Positions 26,309-36,023 of a stretch of 64,000 bases of DNA are shown here, in pieces. Both the position numbers and the translations under genes were made by a program. Under the pieces are notes generated by a model that saw nothing but the letters and a program-made list of their open reading frames with translations, was not told the DNA's origin and searched no databases. Source of the stretch: Candidatus Kuenenia stuttgartensis (lineage in GTDB: Bacteria > Planctomycetota > UBA11346); contig CAMCMZ010000002.1 of assembly GCA_945876185.1 (NCBI GenBank), positions 88,073 through 152,072 of the forward strand. The letters run 5' to 3'. Position 1 is the stretch's first letter. Every line of letters begins with the position of its first letter.

Positions 26309-28267
26309 TCACCCGTCGCTGCGCCACGGACACGCCGGGATGCCGGTGCCGTCGGTCAGGTTCGCGTCGACCGGATTGTCGGCCCAGGCGTAGCGCACGG
26401 CGGCTGGCGTACCGATCTCGGGGTTGCTGACGATCACGGTGTCACCCTCGATCCGGGCCTGGGCGATCTTCCAGATCCGGTTGCTGCCGGTGATCCAGAA
26501 ACCCGCCACCGGGCGGCCGTCGCGGGTGACCAGGCCGCCCGTCACCGCGAAGCGCACGCACACCTGAAGACCAAGGATTTCCCAGCCGGACACGACGGGG
26601 CCGTTGGCGGGATGCGGGTCACCGTGGACCAGGCGGCTGAGGTGCCGGGCGAGACGCTCGCCGGGCACGCGCTTGTTGCGGGGATGGATGTCCTCGGCAT
26701 CGCCGCAATCGAGGATCACCGCCTGACCGGTGGCTGGCAGACGCAGGGTGCGGGTCTGGGCTTCGCGCAATTCAGCCCAGGTCGAACGCTGGCCGGGCCG
26801 CTCGGCCGGCATGCGCCAGGCGGTCAGTTGCGCCCAGACGAACGGCAGCGGCGCTGCGCCGGATTCACTGCGGAACCAGCGCCGCCAATCGAGGATCAGG
26901 CCGGCGAACAGCGCCCGGTAGGCCTCGGCACGATCGGCGTTGCTTTCCCCCTGATACCAGAGGATGCCCGCCAATGACGCCGGGATCAGCGGCGCGATCA
27001 TGCCCGCGAACAACGAGGACGCGCAGCCGGGACCGAGCGCATCAGGCCCGTTCAGCACCAAAGGCAGCGCCGGTCGCTGACTGATGAGCGACGCGCCGAT
27101 GCGACAGCGCCAGGTCGCTGGCAGCGCCACCTGCACTGTGCCAAAATCCAGGCACATCCCTTGCGGTCCGCCGCCGAAGCCGCCCCGACCACCGTAGTCG
27201 ATGACCCGTACCGCGATCCGGTTGCGGCCGGCGCGGATGGCCGCGCCGGGCACCACATGGTTGCGCTGCAGGTTCCAATGGTCAGGTCCGTCGCGCAGAT
27301 CGATGCCGCCGACGAACTGGCCGTTCCACCAGGTGGTGTCCTCGTTGTCGACCGAGCCAAGGCGCAGGATGGCGTCGCGTCCGGCGCAGGCGGCCGGGAT
27401 GTCGAGGTCGCAGGCGAACCAGGCGACGCCTTCGTGGCTGCCCATGACCGCATTGGGCCAGAAGGCCGGCATGGGGTGGTCGCGCCAAGCCCCTAGGGCT
27501 TGGTCCGGCTGATGGAATCCAGCGGTCTCGCCACCATCCGCAGCCAGGATCGCCTGGTGCCAGGCGAGGAAATTCCTCTCGAAGTCGGCCCAGATGCTGG
27601 ACGCCATCGCCTGATGCGCGGCCGGATCCTGCTGCCGCAACCGATCGAGGTCCACGATCTGTTGCCGGGCCTGGTTCGATTCCGGAAAATGCTGGAGCTC
27701 CTCGGGACTCAGCCACGACTCGATCGCGGTGCCGCCCCAGCTCGCGTTGATCAGGCCGACCGGGATGGCGGGATCGCGCTGCCGCAACGCCCGGCCGGCA
27801 TGCCACCCGACGGCCGAAAATGCGGGTGCCGTCCCGGGGGTGCTGACCTGCCAGGCCGCATTGAGATCACGGCGCGGAAACAGCGCGGTGCGCTTGGGCA
27901 CCGTGAGCAGGCGCAGGCCGTCATCGGCGGCACTGGCGATGGCCGCCGCTGCCTCGGTGGTGTCCGCCAGTGGCCATTCCATGTTGCTCTGGCCCGAACA
28001 CAAAAACACATCCCCGATCAGGATGTCGCGGCTGAGGGCGCGTTCCCCGGTCGACGATTCCGCCAGCAGGCCATACGGACCACCCGCCGGCAGGGCTGGC
28101 AGACGCACCAGCCAGCGTCCATCAGCCTCAACGCTGCCGACCGCCTCGCCGCCGGCGAGTTCTACCCGCACCGTCGTCCCCGGCTCACCCTCGCCCCAGA
28201 CCGGCAGCGGCGCTTCGCGCTGGACCACGGCATGATCGCGGAAGAGGGGATGAAAGGAGAGCGGCAT
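26309..28267 (-). CDS. Sialate O-acetylesterase-like SGNH hydrolase
   Basis: LCSGQSNMEWPLADT, GLINASWGGTAIESWLS, GILWYQGESNADRAEAY. Confidence 0.9.
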   Translation of the reverse strand: MPLSFHPLFRDHAVVQREAPLPVWGEGEPGTTVRVELAGGEAVGSVEADGRWLVRLPALPAGGPYGLLAESSTGERALSRDILIGDVFLCSGQSNMEWPLADTTEAAAAIASAADDGLRLLTVPKRTALFPRRDLNAAWQVSTPGTAPAFSAVGWHAGRALRQRDPAIPVGLINASWGGTAIESWLSPEELQHFPESNQARQQIVDLDRLRQQDPAAHQAMASSIWADFERNFLAWHQAILAADGGETAGFHQPDQALGAWRDHPMPAFWPNAVMGSHEGVAWFACDLDIPAACAGRDAILRLGSVDNEDTTWWNGQFVGGIDLRDGPDHWNLQRNHVVPGAAIRAGRNRIAVRVIDYGGRGGFGGGPQGMCLDFGTVQVALPATWRCRIGASLISQRPALPLVLNGPDALGPGCASSLFAGMIAPLIPASLAGILWYQGESNADRAEAYRALFAGLILDWRRWFRSESGAAPLPFVWAQLTAWRMPAERPGQRSTWAELREAQTRTLRLPATGQAVILDCGDAEDIHPRNKRVPGERLARHLSRLVHGDPHPANGPVVSGWEILGLQVCVRFAVTGGLVTRDGRPVAGFWITGSNRIWKIAQARIEGDTVIVSNPEIGTPAAVRYAWADNPVDANLTDGTGIPACPWRSDG

Positions 28268-28406
28268 GGAATACTCCGGCGATGGCGTGCGAGCGGACGG
28301 GAAAGTCTGATCCTGGCCCCAGTACGGGCAAGCCGGCCGACCGCCGTTGCGCCAGCCGACCGTCCCGCCACTGGCACGCGCCCGATGCAGCGGCGATGCT
28401 GCCATC

Positions 28407-29756
28407 ATGCTCACCTCGATCTCGCCTTGGGACGGCACGCCGGTCTGGCGCGCCGCAGCCGCCACCACCGCTGAGGCCGCCAGCGCCGTGGCCGCTGCCG
28501 CTGCGGACCTTCCGACCTGGGCCCTGGATGTCGACCGGGCCGGCAAAATCCGGCGCTTCGCCGAGGCCGTGCTGCACCATCGCAAGGCGGTGGTGACGCT
28601 GCTGGTGCGCGAAGCTGGAAAAACCGTGGGCGACGCCGAAGCCGAGGCGGATCAGTTGGGAACGGTGATCGACACCACGCTGGGCGCCGGCCTGGGCCGC
28701 ACGCCTGGCGTGCCGGCGTTCGGCCACGCGCTCGCGCTGCCCTGGCGACCGCGCGGGCCGGCGGTGGTGATCGCGCCCGGCAACCAGCCGCTCCTCGCCC
28801 TGCATCAGCTTGTCGTGCCGGCGCTGGCGGTCGGCTGCACCGTGGTCGCCAAGCCCAGCCCGGAGGCGCTCGGACTCGGCGAACTCTACCGGGCCCTGCT
28901 CAAAGAAGCCGGCCTCGACGGCGTCTGCACCGTGCTGCTGGGCGGCTGCGAGGTGGCCGAAGCGCTCGTTGACCAGCCCGGCGTCGCCACCGTCGCTGCG
29001 ACCGGGTCGCGCGCGATGGGCGCGGCGCTCGCGCGCCGGCTTGCCGGGCGCAGCGAGGTCGTGTTCGCCGCCAGCCTGGGCGGGGTGAATCCGGTGCTCG
29101 TCCTGCCGGACGGCGACTTGCCGGCGGCGCTGACCGCCGTGGCAGAAGGCGCCTGGCGCCTGGCTGGCCAGCACGGCACCGCGAGCCGGGTGGCGTTCGT
29201 GCCGCGCGCTCAGATGGACACGGCGCTGGAACAACTCACCCACGAGCGCCAACGTTGGCTGCCGACCCCGGCGCTCGACGGCGCGGTCGGCCCGATGCGG
29301 TCGCTGGCGGCGCGAACGGCGTTCCTCGCCGGTCTGGCAGACCTACCTGGGGGCACGGATCTCGTCGCTGGTAAACGAGAACCCCTGGAAAAACCCAGTG
29401 CCGGCACTGATCCGCTGCTGATCGTCCTGCGCCAAGGTGCGACCGCCGGGCATCCCTTGCTGACCCGCGAGCACGCCGGACCGGTGCTGGCTGTCGTGCC
29501 CTACGACGATGCGGCGCAGGCGGTCGCGTGGCTGGAAACCAATCCGCATCGGTTGGCGGCGGCGGTGTGGACGACCGACCGCGACCGCTTCCTCGACCTC
29601 GCCCGACGCCTGCGCTATGGCCGGCTCTTCCACAACCGCAGCACGCTCAGTGCGCGCCTCGACCTGCCCGCCGCCGGCTGCGGCCTGAGCGGCACCGGCC
29701 AAGCAGCCGGCGTCGCGGCCTGCCAGATTTTCGCCGACGAGACCGTGGTATGGTGA
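28407..29756 (+). CDS. Aldehyde dehydrogenase-fold protein (AstD-like), probably catalytically inactive
   Basis: ALDH-like throughout, but the Glu of ELGG reads SLGG and the active-site Cys block reads GQHGTASR. Confidence 0.75.
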   Translation: MLTSISPWDGTPVWRAAAATTAEAASAVAAAAADLPTWALDVDRAGKIRRFAEAVLHHRKAVVTLLVREAGKTVGDAEAEADQLGTVIDTTLGAGLGRTPGVPAFGHALALPWRPRGPAVVIAPGNQPLLALHQLVVPALAVGCTVVAKPSPEALGLGELYRALLKEAGLDGVCTVLLGGCEVAEALVDQPGVATVAATGSRAMGAALARRLAGRSEVVFAASLGGVNPVLVLPDGDLPAALTAVAEGAWRLAGQHGTASRVAFVPRAQMDTALEQLTHERQRWLPTPALDGAVGPMRSLAARTAFLAGLADLPGGTDLVAGKREPLEKPSAGTDPLLIVLRQGATAGHPLLTREHAGPVLAVVPYDDAAQAVAWLETNPHRLAAAVWTTDRDRFLDLARRLRYGRLFHNRSTLSARLDLPAAGCGLSGTGQAAGVAACQIFADETVVW

Positions 29757-30862
29757 CCAATGGCGAAGCGGCCCACCCGCCGGGGGCCAACCGCTACATC
29801 CATCCGCTGCGCATCCGCGACCTGCGCCTAGCCAACAACCTCTGCCTCGCGCCGATGGCGGGCTTCACCAACCTCGCCTTCCGCCTGATCGCCAAAGAGG
29901 TCGGTGGCTGCGGCCTGGTCGCGACCGAGATGGTCGCCGCCATCGCGCAGGATCAGCAGGGCGAGGCCCAAGCTGAACGTTTCCGCGTCCTGACTGAGAA
30001 CCTGCCCGAGGAAAAACCCCTCGCGATGCAGGTTTACGGCCGCGAGCCTGACCGTTGCGCCCGCACCGCCGCCGCGCTCGAACGCGCTGGTGCGGACCTC
30101 ATCGACCTCAACTGCGGCTGCCCGGTCAGAAAAGCGAAAGAGGCCGGCTGCGGCGTCGCCCTGATGCGCGAGCCGGATCAAGTCGGCCGCATCATCGCCG
30201 CGATGCGCGCCGCCGTCAGCCGCCCGGTCACCGCCAAGATCCGCCTTGGCGCCAACGCGAACGAACGCAATGCGGTCGAGGTCGCCCTCGCCGCCTGCGA
30301 AAACGGCGCCGACGCGGTGTTCGTCCACGCCCGCACCGGTGAATCGAAACACGGCGTGCCGGTCGATCTGGCCGGGGTGGCCGAGGTCAAACAGGCTATT
30401 TCCGCGCGCTGGGGCGACCGCATCCCGGTGATCGCCAACGGCAGCCTCGACACCGCCGCCGCCATCCGCGCCGCCAAAGACGAAGCCGGCGCCGACGGCT
30501 ACCAGATCGGCCGCAAGGCCTGCGGTGATCCCTGGATCTTTAGGAACCTCATCGCCGAACTGTCTGGCGCCGCACCGCATCGCCCGACCCCGGCCGAACG
30601 CCGCACGCTGCTGGAGCGCCACTTCGACCTCATCCTGCGCCTCTACGGCGAATACCGAGGCGTGCGCGTGATGCGGAAATACACGTTTTTCTACTGCAAC
30701 GGCCTGCCCGGCGTGCGCCGCTTCCGGGACCAGTTCTGCCGCATCACCAGCCGTAGCGACTTCGCCCAGGTGGTCGATGGGTTCTTCAGCGACCTCGCCA
30801 GCGGCCGAATCAACGGGCAGGCGGAGCATCTGGAGTTGTTCGAACGGCACGCGGAAGGGTGA
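29750..30862 (+). CDS. tRNA-dihydrouridine synthase
   Basis: LAPMAGFTNLAFRLIAKEVGG, DLNCGCPVRKAKEAGCGVALM, VIANGSLDTAAAIRAA. Confidence 0.9.
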   Translation: MVTNGEAAHPPGANRYIHPLRIRDLRLANNLCLAPMAGFTNLAFRLIAKEVGGCGLVATEMVAAIAQDQQGEAQAERFRVLTENLPEEKPLAMQVYGREPDRCARTAAALERAGADLIDLNCGCPVRKAKEAGCGVALMREPDQVGRIIAAMRAAVSRPVTAKIRLGANANERNAVEVALAACENGADAVFVHARTGESKHGVPVDLAGVAEVKQAISARWGDRIPVIANGSLDTAAAIRAAKDEAGADGYQIGRKACGDPWIFRNLIAELSGAAPHRPTPAERRTLLERHFDLILRLYGEYRGVRVMRKYTFFYCNGLPGVRRFRDQFCRITSRSDFAQVVDGFFSDLASGRINGQAEHLELFERHAEG

Positions 30863-30958
30863 TCCGCCTCCGACGTCGGCCGGCAGGTCTATTCCCGGAA
30901 ACAGGGCGACGGTCTTGCGTTCATCTTTTGGTCATCCTGGCGCGGTTCCGTGCGGCGC

Positions 30959-31350
30959 TCATTTTGCCGGGCTGAAGACCTGGAACTCGCTGATGTTGAT
31001 GGGACGTTCGGCCTTGAAGACGTGGAGGCGCACTTCCCGGGCGCGGACGGGCGCGAAGGAGATGTCTTTGTCCGCGCCGATTGTCGTGCCGCGGGCGACT
31101 TCCTTCCACGCGTTGCCTTGCTTCACTTCGAGCGCGAACTCGCGCGTCTCCGGCCACTCGATCTCACTGATCCAGACCCGGCCGATCTCCTTCTCTTCGC
31201 CAAGGTCCACCGCCAGCCATCCGTCCCGGGCCTGGAAATCCGAGGCCCAGCGCGTCGCGATGTCGTCGTCCACCGCGCGCGCCGCGTCGTATCCGGGCTG
31301 GTCGATCTGGCTCGACACCGTCACCGGCTTGCCCTGGTTCAAGGGCCGGG
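30959..31350 (-). pseudogene. F5/8 type C (discoidin-like) domain, out of frame with the upstream GH-like gene
   Basis: LNQGKPVTVSSQIDQPGYDAARAVDDDIATRWASDFQARDGWLAVDLGEEKEIGRVWI... continues in the -1 frame after the GH-like ORF stops. Confidence 0.75.
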
Positions 31351-33651
31351 CGGCGGCGAGATGGGCTCGCAGGCGGGGCTCTTGCCCAGCCAGTTGACGA
31401 TGTCCATGGCGCGGGCCTTCGGGGTGACCTCCAGCGAGACGAGCTTCCCGCCGCGCAGCACGCCTTCCACAATGGTCGGGCCGGGCGCGTGAAGCTTGAA
31501 GTCCACATCCCACTCCGCCGGCCACGCCGGGAACAAGTTCAGTTTCCCCTGCGGCCCCGGTTCCGGCGCGAGCAGCATCTCCTGGAGGCCGGTCAGGCCG
31601 CTGCCGCCCCAGTTGTGATCGGGCAGCCAGTCGTGGCCGGGGCCGAAGAAGGCCGGGAAACGCGCCTGCGGCGCCGTGTTGTTGGCCAGTTTATAGATCG
31701 CGCGCTCCTTTGCCTTATCCGGCCAGGCTAGGGCGGCCATGTTGACCACGTTGGCCATCCACGAATAGTCCTGCTTGCACAGGCGCGCGCGATCGGCCGG
31801 CACGGTCTCCCAAGTGTCGCGGGCGAGTTGAAGGGTCTCCGGCTTCACGATGCCGACCAGCCGGTATGGCCAGCAGGCGAACATTTCTATCGGCTCCCAT
31901 TTGTTGTACTCACGCGTGAACTTCCGGGCCGGCAGCAAAGACAGCCGTCCCTGCCGGCGACCGCTCGGAAGGGCCGGCAATTTCCCCTGGAACTCGCGCA
32001 CCCACGCTCGGGACGCGGCCGGGAACTCCGGCAATGCCAGCAGCCCGGCGGTGATGCGTGTCAGTCCGGCCACGACCTCGATGGGATCGGTTGCATCGCA
32101 GGCGTATTCGAGGCCGTTGCTCGGATAGATGACGAACTTGCCGTCGGGTCCGACCTTGTAAAAAGTGGCATAGAACCTCACGGCTCCTTCCATCCACGGC
32201 AGGTCGTCTTGCAAGGAGATGCCCAGCGCATCGTGCGCCTGCAGCGCCATCCACGCGTGCTCGAGCATCATCGAGAAATGGTAGGTGAGATGGTCCGCGC
32301 CGCAGAGACCGTCCGTACGGCTGGCCACACAGCAGAGGCCCCAGACATCGAGCGGCTCGGGGTACACGACGCCCTCCGCGCCGTTGGCTTTCGCCCGCGC
32401 GGCGGCGGTGGCGGCGCGGTCCCGGTAGAACGCGAGCGACGGCGCGAGCAGGTCGGCGTCGCCGTTGGCCAGCGTGGGCCAGCCCAGCCAGCGCTGGTTC
32501 TGCGACATGAAGTGGCAACCCATCCACCGCCGGAAGTCGGGCGTGATCGGCTCACCCTCGGAAATAGGCAGCTCGTTGTTGTTGTTGCCGGTGATGCGGC
32601 CGGGCTTGTTGTCGGTGGTGAAGATGCCGCCGTTGAACAGCAGAGGGAGTTCCCCGCCGCGGTTGCAGGCCAGCATGTAGCGGAAGAGCTGGTAGTTCCG
32701 CCCAACGAGCCGGCCGGGATCGTCGGGCGGCGCAGTTGGGTTGATGAAGACGTGCGAGCGCGACCAGAACTCGCGCCAGCGCTTCACCTCGCCGTCCTTT
32801 GCCGTCCGGCGCGCCGCCGGCTCCAGCAGGGCCTTCGCCTCCGCGCGCCAGGAGGCAGGATCCACGCCGATTCCTGCCCCCAAGCGCATGGCGATCGCGT
32901 GGGTGCAGCCGGCTGGGGCCCGCCCGGCCCAGGCCTTGCCATCCCAGAACTGCCAGCGCACGGACGATTCTGCCGGGACGGACAATCCGCCGGCCACCGC
33001 GATCGCCCCGCCGAAGACCCGCTTCGTGGTGGCGTCGTGCACCGCCTCCGGCGGAATCCCCTGCTTCCGCGCCATGCCGGGCACGTCCGACGGCTTGTCG
33101 CTGTTCCGATGATGCCAGACGAAGCCGCCGGCGTCGGCTTCGACGTGGTCCTTCGTGAAGCACCCTTTCGCGCCCATCATGTCGCAGCAGATGCCGTCGC
33201 GATCCCGGTCGCGCCAGGTGCCAAACGCGACGTCGATTGCGCCGGACTGGCCAGAGTTGGATTCGAACAGGAGCGTTTCCCCGGCGAACCAGAGCGACGC
33301 CGTGAACCCGCCCTGTTGGATGCGGATGCTCCCGTCGGCAAGATCGAGATCCTGTCGGAATCCGGCATCACCCAGTTTGAGGTTCGCCGGCGTGATGCGG
33401 ACGCAGCCGAGCTTGAGCAGCCGGCCCTGCTCGTCGTAGGCGCCGTTGTGCGCGAGGTACAACCAGATCGAGCCGTCCTGCACCCAGACGTTGGCGCCCG
33501 CCCCCATGCGCCCCGACAGCGGCATCGAATCCAGCGAGTCCAGGGACGGCGAGTCCCAGACGATACGGCACGCGTCGAGGCTGGCGGCCCCGGCGGCGGA
33601 GGCGAAGATCAGGCTCGGCGCGGCCTGACATTGAATTCGGCTGGATCGCAT
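31339..33651 (-). CDS. Glycoside hydrolase-like protein (DUF5703/GH95-like); C-terminus cut by frameshift
   Basis: SLDSMPLSGRMGAGANVWVQDGSIWLYLAHNGAYDEQGRLLKLGCVRI; long catalytic-type body. Confidence 0.75.
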   Translation of the reverse strand: MRSSRIQCQAAPSLIFASAAGAASLDACRIVWDSPSLDSLDSMPLSGRMGAGANVWVQDGSIWLYLAHNGAYDEQGRLLKLGCVRITPANLKLGDAGFRQDLDLADGSIRIQQGGFTASLWFAGETLLFESNSGQSGAIDVAFGTWRDRDRDGICCDMMGAKGCFTKDHVEADAGGFVWHHRNSDKPSDVPGMARKQGIPPEAVHDATTKRVFGGAIAVAGGLSVPAESSVRWQFWDGKAWAGRAPAGCTHAIAMRLGAGIGVDPASWRAEAKALLEPAARRTAKDGEVKRWREFWSRSHVFINPTAPPDDPGRLVGRNYQLFRYMLACNRGGELPLLFNGGIFTTDNKPGRITGNNNNELPISEGEPITPDFRRWMGCHFMSQNQRWLGWPTLANGDADLLAPSLAFYRDRAATAAARAKANGAEGVVYPEPLDVWGLCCVASRTDGLCGADHLTYHFSMMLEHAWMALQAHDALGISLQDDLPWMEGAVRFYATFYKVGPDGKFVIYPSNGLEYACDATDPIEVVAGLTRITAGLLALPEFPAASRAWVREFQGKLPALPSGRRQGRLSLLPARKFTREYNKWEPIEMFACWPYRLVGIVKPETLQLARDTWETVPADRARLCKQDYSWMANVVNMAALAWPDKAKERAIYKLANNTAPQARFPAFFGPGHDWLPDHNWGGSGLTGLQEMLLAPEPGPQGKLNLFPAWPAEWDVDFKLHAPGPTIVEGVLRGGKLVSLEVTPKARAMDIVNWLGKSPACEPISPPPGP

Positions 33652-33716
33652 GGATGCGTCCTCCTAGATGGGATAGTGGCAACTTTTCCAAGACTAATAT
33701 CTGCCTATTAGACTGC

Positions 33717-33970
33717 CACGCGTCAAGACCCGGCTGACGGCGCTGATCGGTGCTGGTGCACCAGGCCACGGGCCAGACCCCGGCCCGGTTGCTGGAGCGG
33801 CTGCCTTGGAACGCGCTGGCGAATGGCTGCTGATCGAGGACCTGCCGTTGGCTGACCTCGCCAGGCGCACCGAGTTCTGCGACGCCTTCCACTTCAGCCG
33901 CCGGTTCAAGCACTTCGCCGGCTGCCCATCGCTGGAGTATCGTCAGCGTTTCCGCGGCTGGTGGCGCTGA
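33717..33970 (+). pseudogene. AraC-family regulator remnant (C-terminal HTH), frameshifted
   Basis: VLVHQATGQTPARLLERL in one frame, then RAGEWLLIEDLPLADLARRTEFCDAFHFSRRFKHFAGCPSLEYRQRFRGWWR* in another. Confidence 0.7.
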
Positions 33971-34022
33971 GGCAGACTTCTCGGCATGCAACTCGATGAC
34001 CTCCGCCGTCGGTCCAGTCGGT

Positions 34023-35012
34023 TCAGGCCGGACGTGTCCAGCGTTCGATCCATGGCCCGCTGATGGCACCGGCAGCCTTGGCCGGATCATCGATGTTAAA
34101 GCCGCCGAGCTTTTCGCTGCGGTTGTGCCCGAGGTAGGCGTCCCAATCGATCTTTACCGGGGCTCCTCCAACCCGCATGCGCACTGGCGGTGCGATGGTA
34201 TCCATGCCGGTGGGCTGATCCGGGCGCTGCCAACGCAGGTCGACGCTCCAGCGGATGCGATCGCTGAAGTTCTCGGTCGACCGATGCGGCACCAATTGGT
34301 CAAGCAGCAGCACCGAACCGAACGGGACCGGCACGGTCACGCGTTCACCGGCGGGCAGGTCGCTCTCAAGAATCTGCAAATACCAGGAATTGCGCGGTCC
34401 CTGATCGCGATGCAGACGGTGGGGCAGAACACCTGACTTGTTGCCACCCCGGACGAACTGCAGGGTGCCTTCGCGTTCACCGGCATTGAGAAACGGGATC
34501 CAGGCCGCCGGCTGGAAGGTGGTCTCGCTGCCCGGGGCGAGATAGGCGGTGTCCTGATGCCAGGGCACGGTCGCCAGGGGATTGTCCGGGGTCTTGGTGC
34601 GGATGTTCCAGACCGGATGGCCCGCGATGTCGGGACCGAGCAGTTGGCCGATAAGGTCGAGCAGGCGCGGGTGCGACCACAACGCGGCCAGGGCTGGTTC
34701 GAGCACGCCGGCGGTGTGCAGCATCACGCTGGCGCCCGGGCATTCGCGCTCGATCAGGGTCAGCCGCTGGTAGAACCCGGCCTCGGCATGGAGGTTGGCC
34801 AGGCGTCCGCATTGACTGAGGTCGCGCGCTAGACGATCCACCTTGCCGGCGATCTCGTTGATCACCGGTTGCAGGTCGGCGGCGGTGAAGACGTCGGGCA
34901 CCAGCAAGAAGCCATCGGCGCGGAAGCGCGCTATTTGCTCTGCCGTGAGCTGGGCCGTGAGCTGGGCCGTGAGCTGAGCAGAGGTCTGGGCAGCAGGTCG
35001 CGTGGCGGACAT
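34023..35012 (-). CDS. Phytanoyl-CoA dioxygenase (PhyH) family protein
   Basis: EQIARFRADGFLLVPDVFTAADL; PWHQDTAYL; HRSTENFSDRIRWSVDLRW. Confidence 0.9.
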   Translation of the reverse strand: MSATRPAAQTSAQLTAQLTAQLTAEQIARFRADGFLLVPDVFTAADLQPVINEIAGKVDRLARDLSQCGRLANLHAEAGFYQRLTLIERECPGASVMLHTAGVLEPALAALWSHPRLLDLIGQLLGPDIAGHPVWNIRTKTPDNPLATVPWHQDTAYLAPGSETTFQPAAWIPFLNAGEREGTLQFVRGGNKSGVLPHRLHRDQGPRNSWYLQILESDLPAGERVTVPVPFGSVLLLDQLVPHRSTENFSDRIRWSVDLRWQRPDQPTGMDTIAPPVRMRVGGAPVKIDWDAYLGHNRSEKLGGFNIDDPAKAAGAISGPWIERWTRPA

Positions 35013-35114
35013 GGCGGAATCTCCAGGCCATAGAAGGTAACCCTGGCCGGATACGGTCGATGGTCGGTTCTCACCAAGTACTGGTCGCGGCCCACCATCC
35101 GGCTATGGTCCGGC

Positions 35115-35927
35115 ATGGCATCCTTGCCGATTCCGCTGCGTTGCCGCCCTGAGATCTCACAGATCGGTTCCAACCTGCACGGCCGCCGCCGCCGCGAACG
35201 CTTCCGGTTCGACCACCAGTGGGGCGTCCATGCCTATGCCTATGCCGGGACGGTGGTGGTCGCCGGTCAGCCCATCGCCTTCGAAGCTGGCGACCTCACC
35301 GTCACTCCACCCGGCACCGATCTGGAGTGGATCTTTCCACCCCAGGCGCCGCATCACTATGCGCTGCTTCGTTTTCCCGGCGCAGCCTCGGTGGACCTGA
35401 TCACCATGCCGATGTGGCATCGCCCCAGCGGGCCACTCGCTGATCTCATCGCCACCGGATTCCCGCGCATGGTGGCCCTCGCCACCAGCGAACCGGTGCG
35501 CGCCACGATCTGGCTGTGGGAGCTGCTCTGGAGCCTAGCCCCGGTTCGCGCCGCTATCGCGGTCCGCCCCACCTGCGTCGTGCCCCGGCTGCCCCACCTG
35601 CGTTCGGACCGCGTCCACCCCGTAGTGCAGACCGCGCTCGCGATCATCGAAAATGAACTGTCCCTACGACCGTCGCTGTCCGGCCTGGCGCACCGCCTAG
35701 GCGTGTCGCCCAACCACCTCCTACGATTGTTCCGCGCCCACACCGGCAGCAGCGTGATGGCCTGGGTGCGTACGCGCCGGGCCGCCAAGGCGCGCCAACT
35801 CATCGAAGGAGGATCGCTGCCCCTGGCGGCCATCGCCCGAACGGTCGGGGCCAGCGACCTGCAACGTCTCAACAAGCTCGTCCGCGCCGCGCATGGGGTG
35901 TCGCCACGGGCGCTACGCGGGGGGTGA
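35115..35927 (+). CDS. AraC-family transcriptional regulator
   Basis: Cupin-like N-terminus; SLSGLAHRLGVSPNHLLRLFRAHTGSSVMAWVRTRRAAKARQLI. Confidence 0.9.
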   Translation: MASLPIPLRCRPEISQIGSNLHGRRRRERFRFDHQWGVHAYAYAGTVVVAGQPIAFEAGDLTVTPPGTDLEWIFPPQAPHHYALLRFPGAASVDLITMPMWHRPSGPLADLIATGFPRMVALATSEPVRATIWLWELLWSLAPVRAAIAVRPTCVVPRLPHLRSDRVHPVVQTALAIIENELSLRPSLSGLAHRLGVSPNHLLRLFRAHTGSSVMAWVRTRRAAKARQLIEGGSLPLAAIARTVGASDLQRLNKLVRAAHGVSPRALRGG

Positions 35928-36023
35928 TTGCGGAATTGCTGGAAACGGATCCGGCTCTCCTTGCCCACCCAGCGTTTCTGAGCAGTCTGCTACGCGACGC
36001 CGCCGAACCGGAACCAGCCGCCC

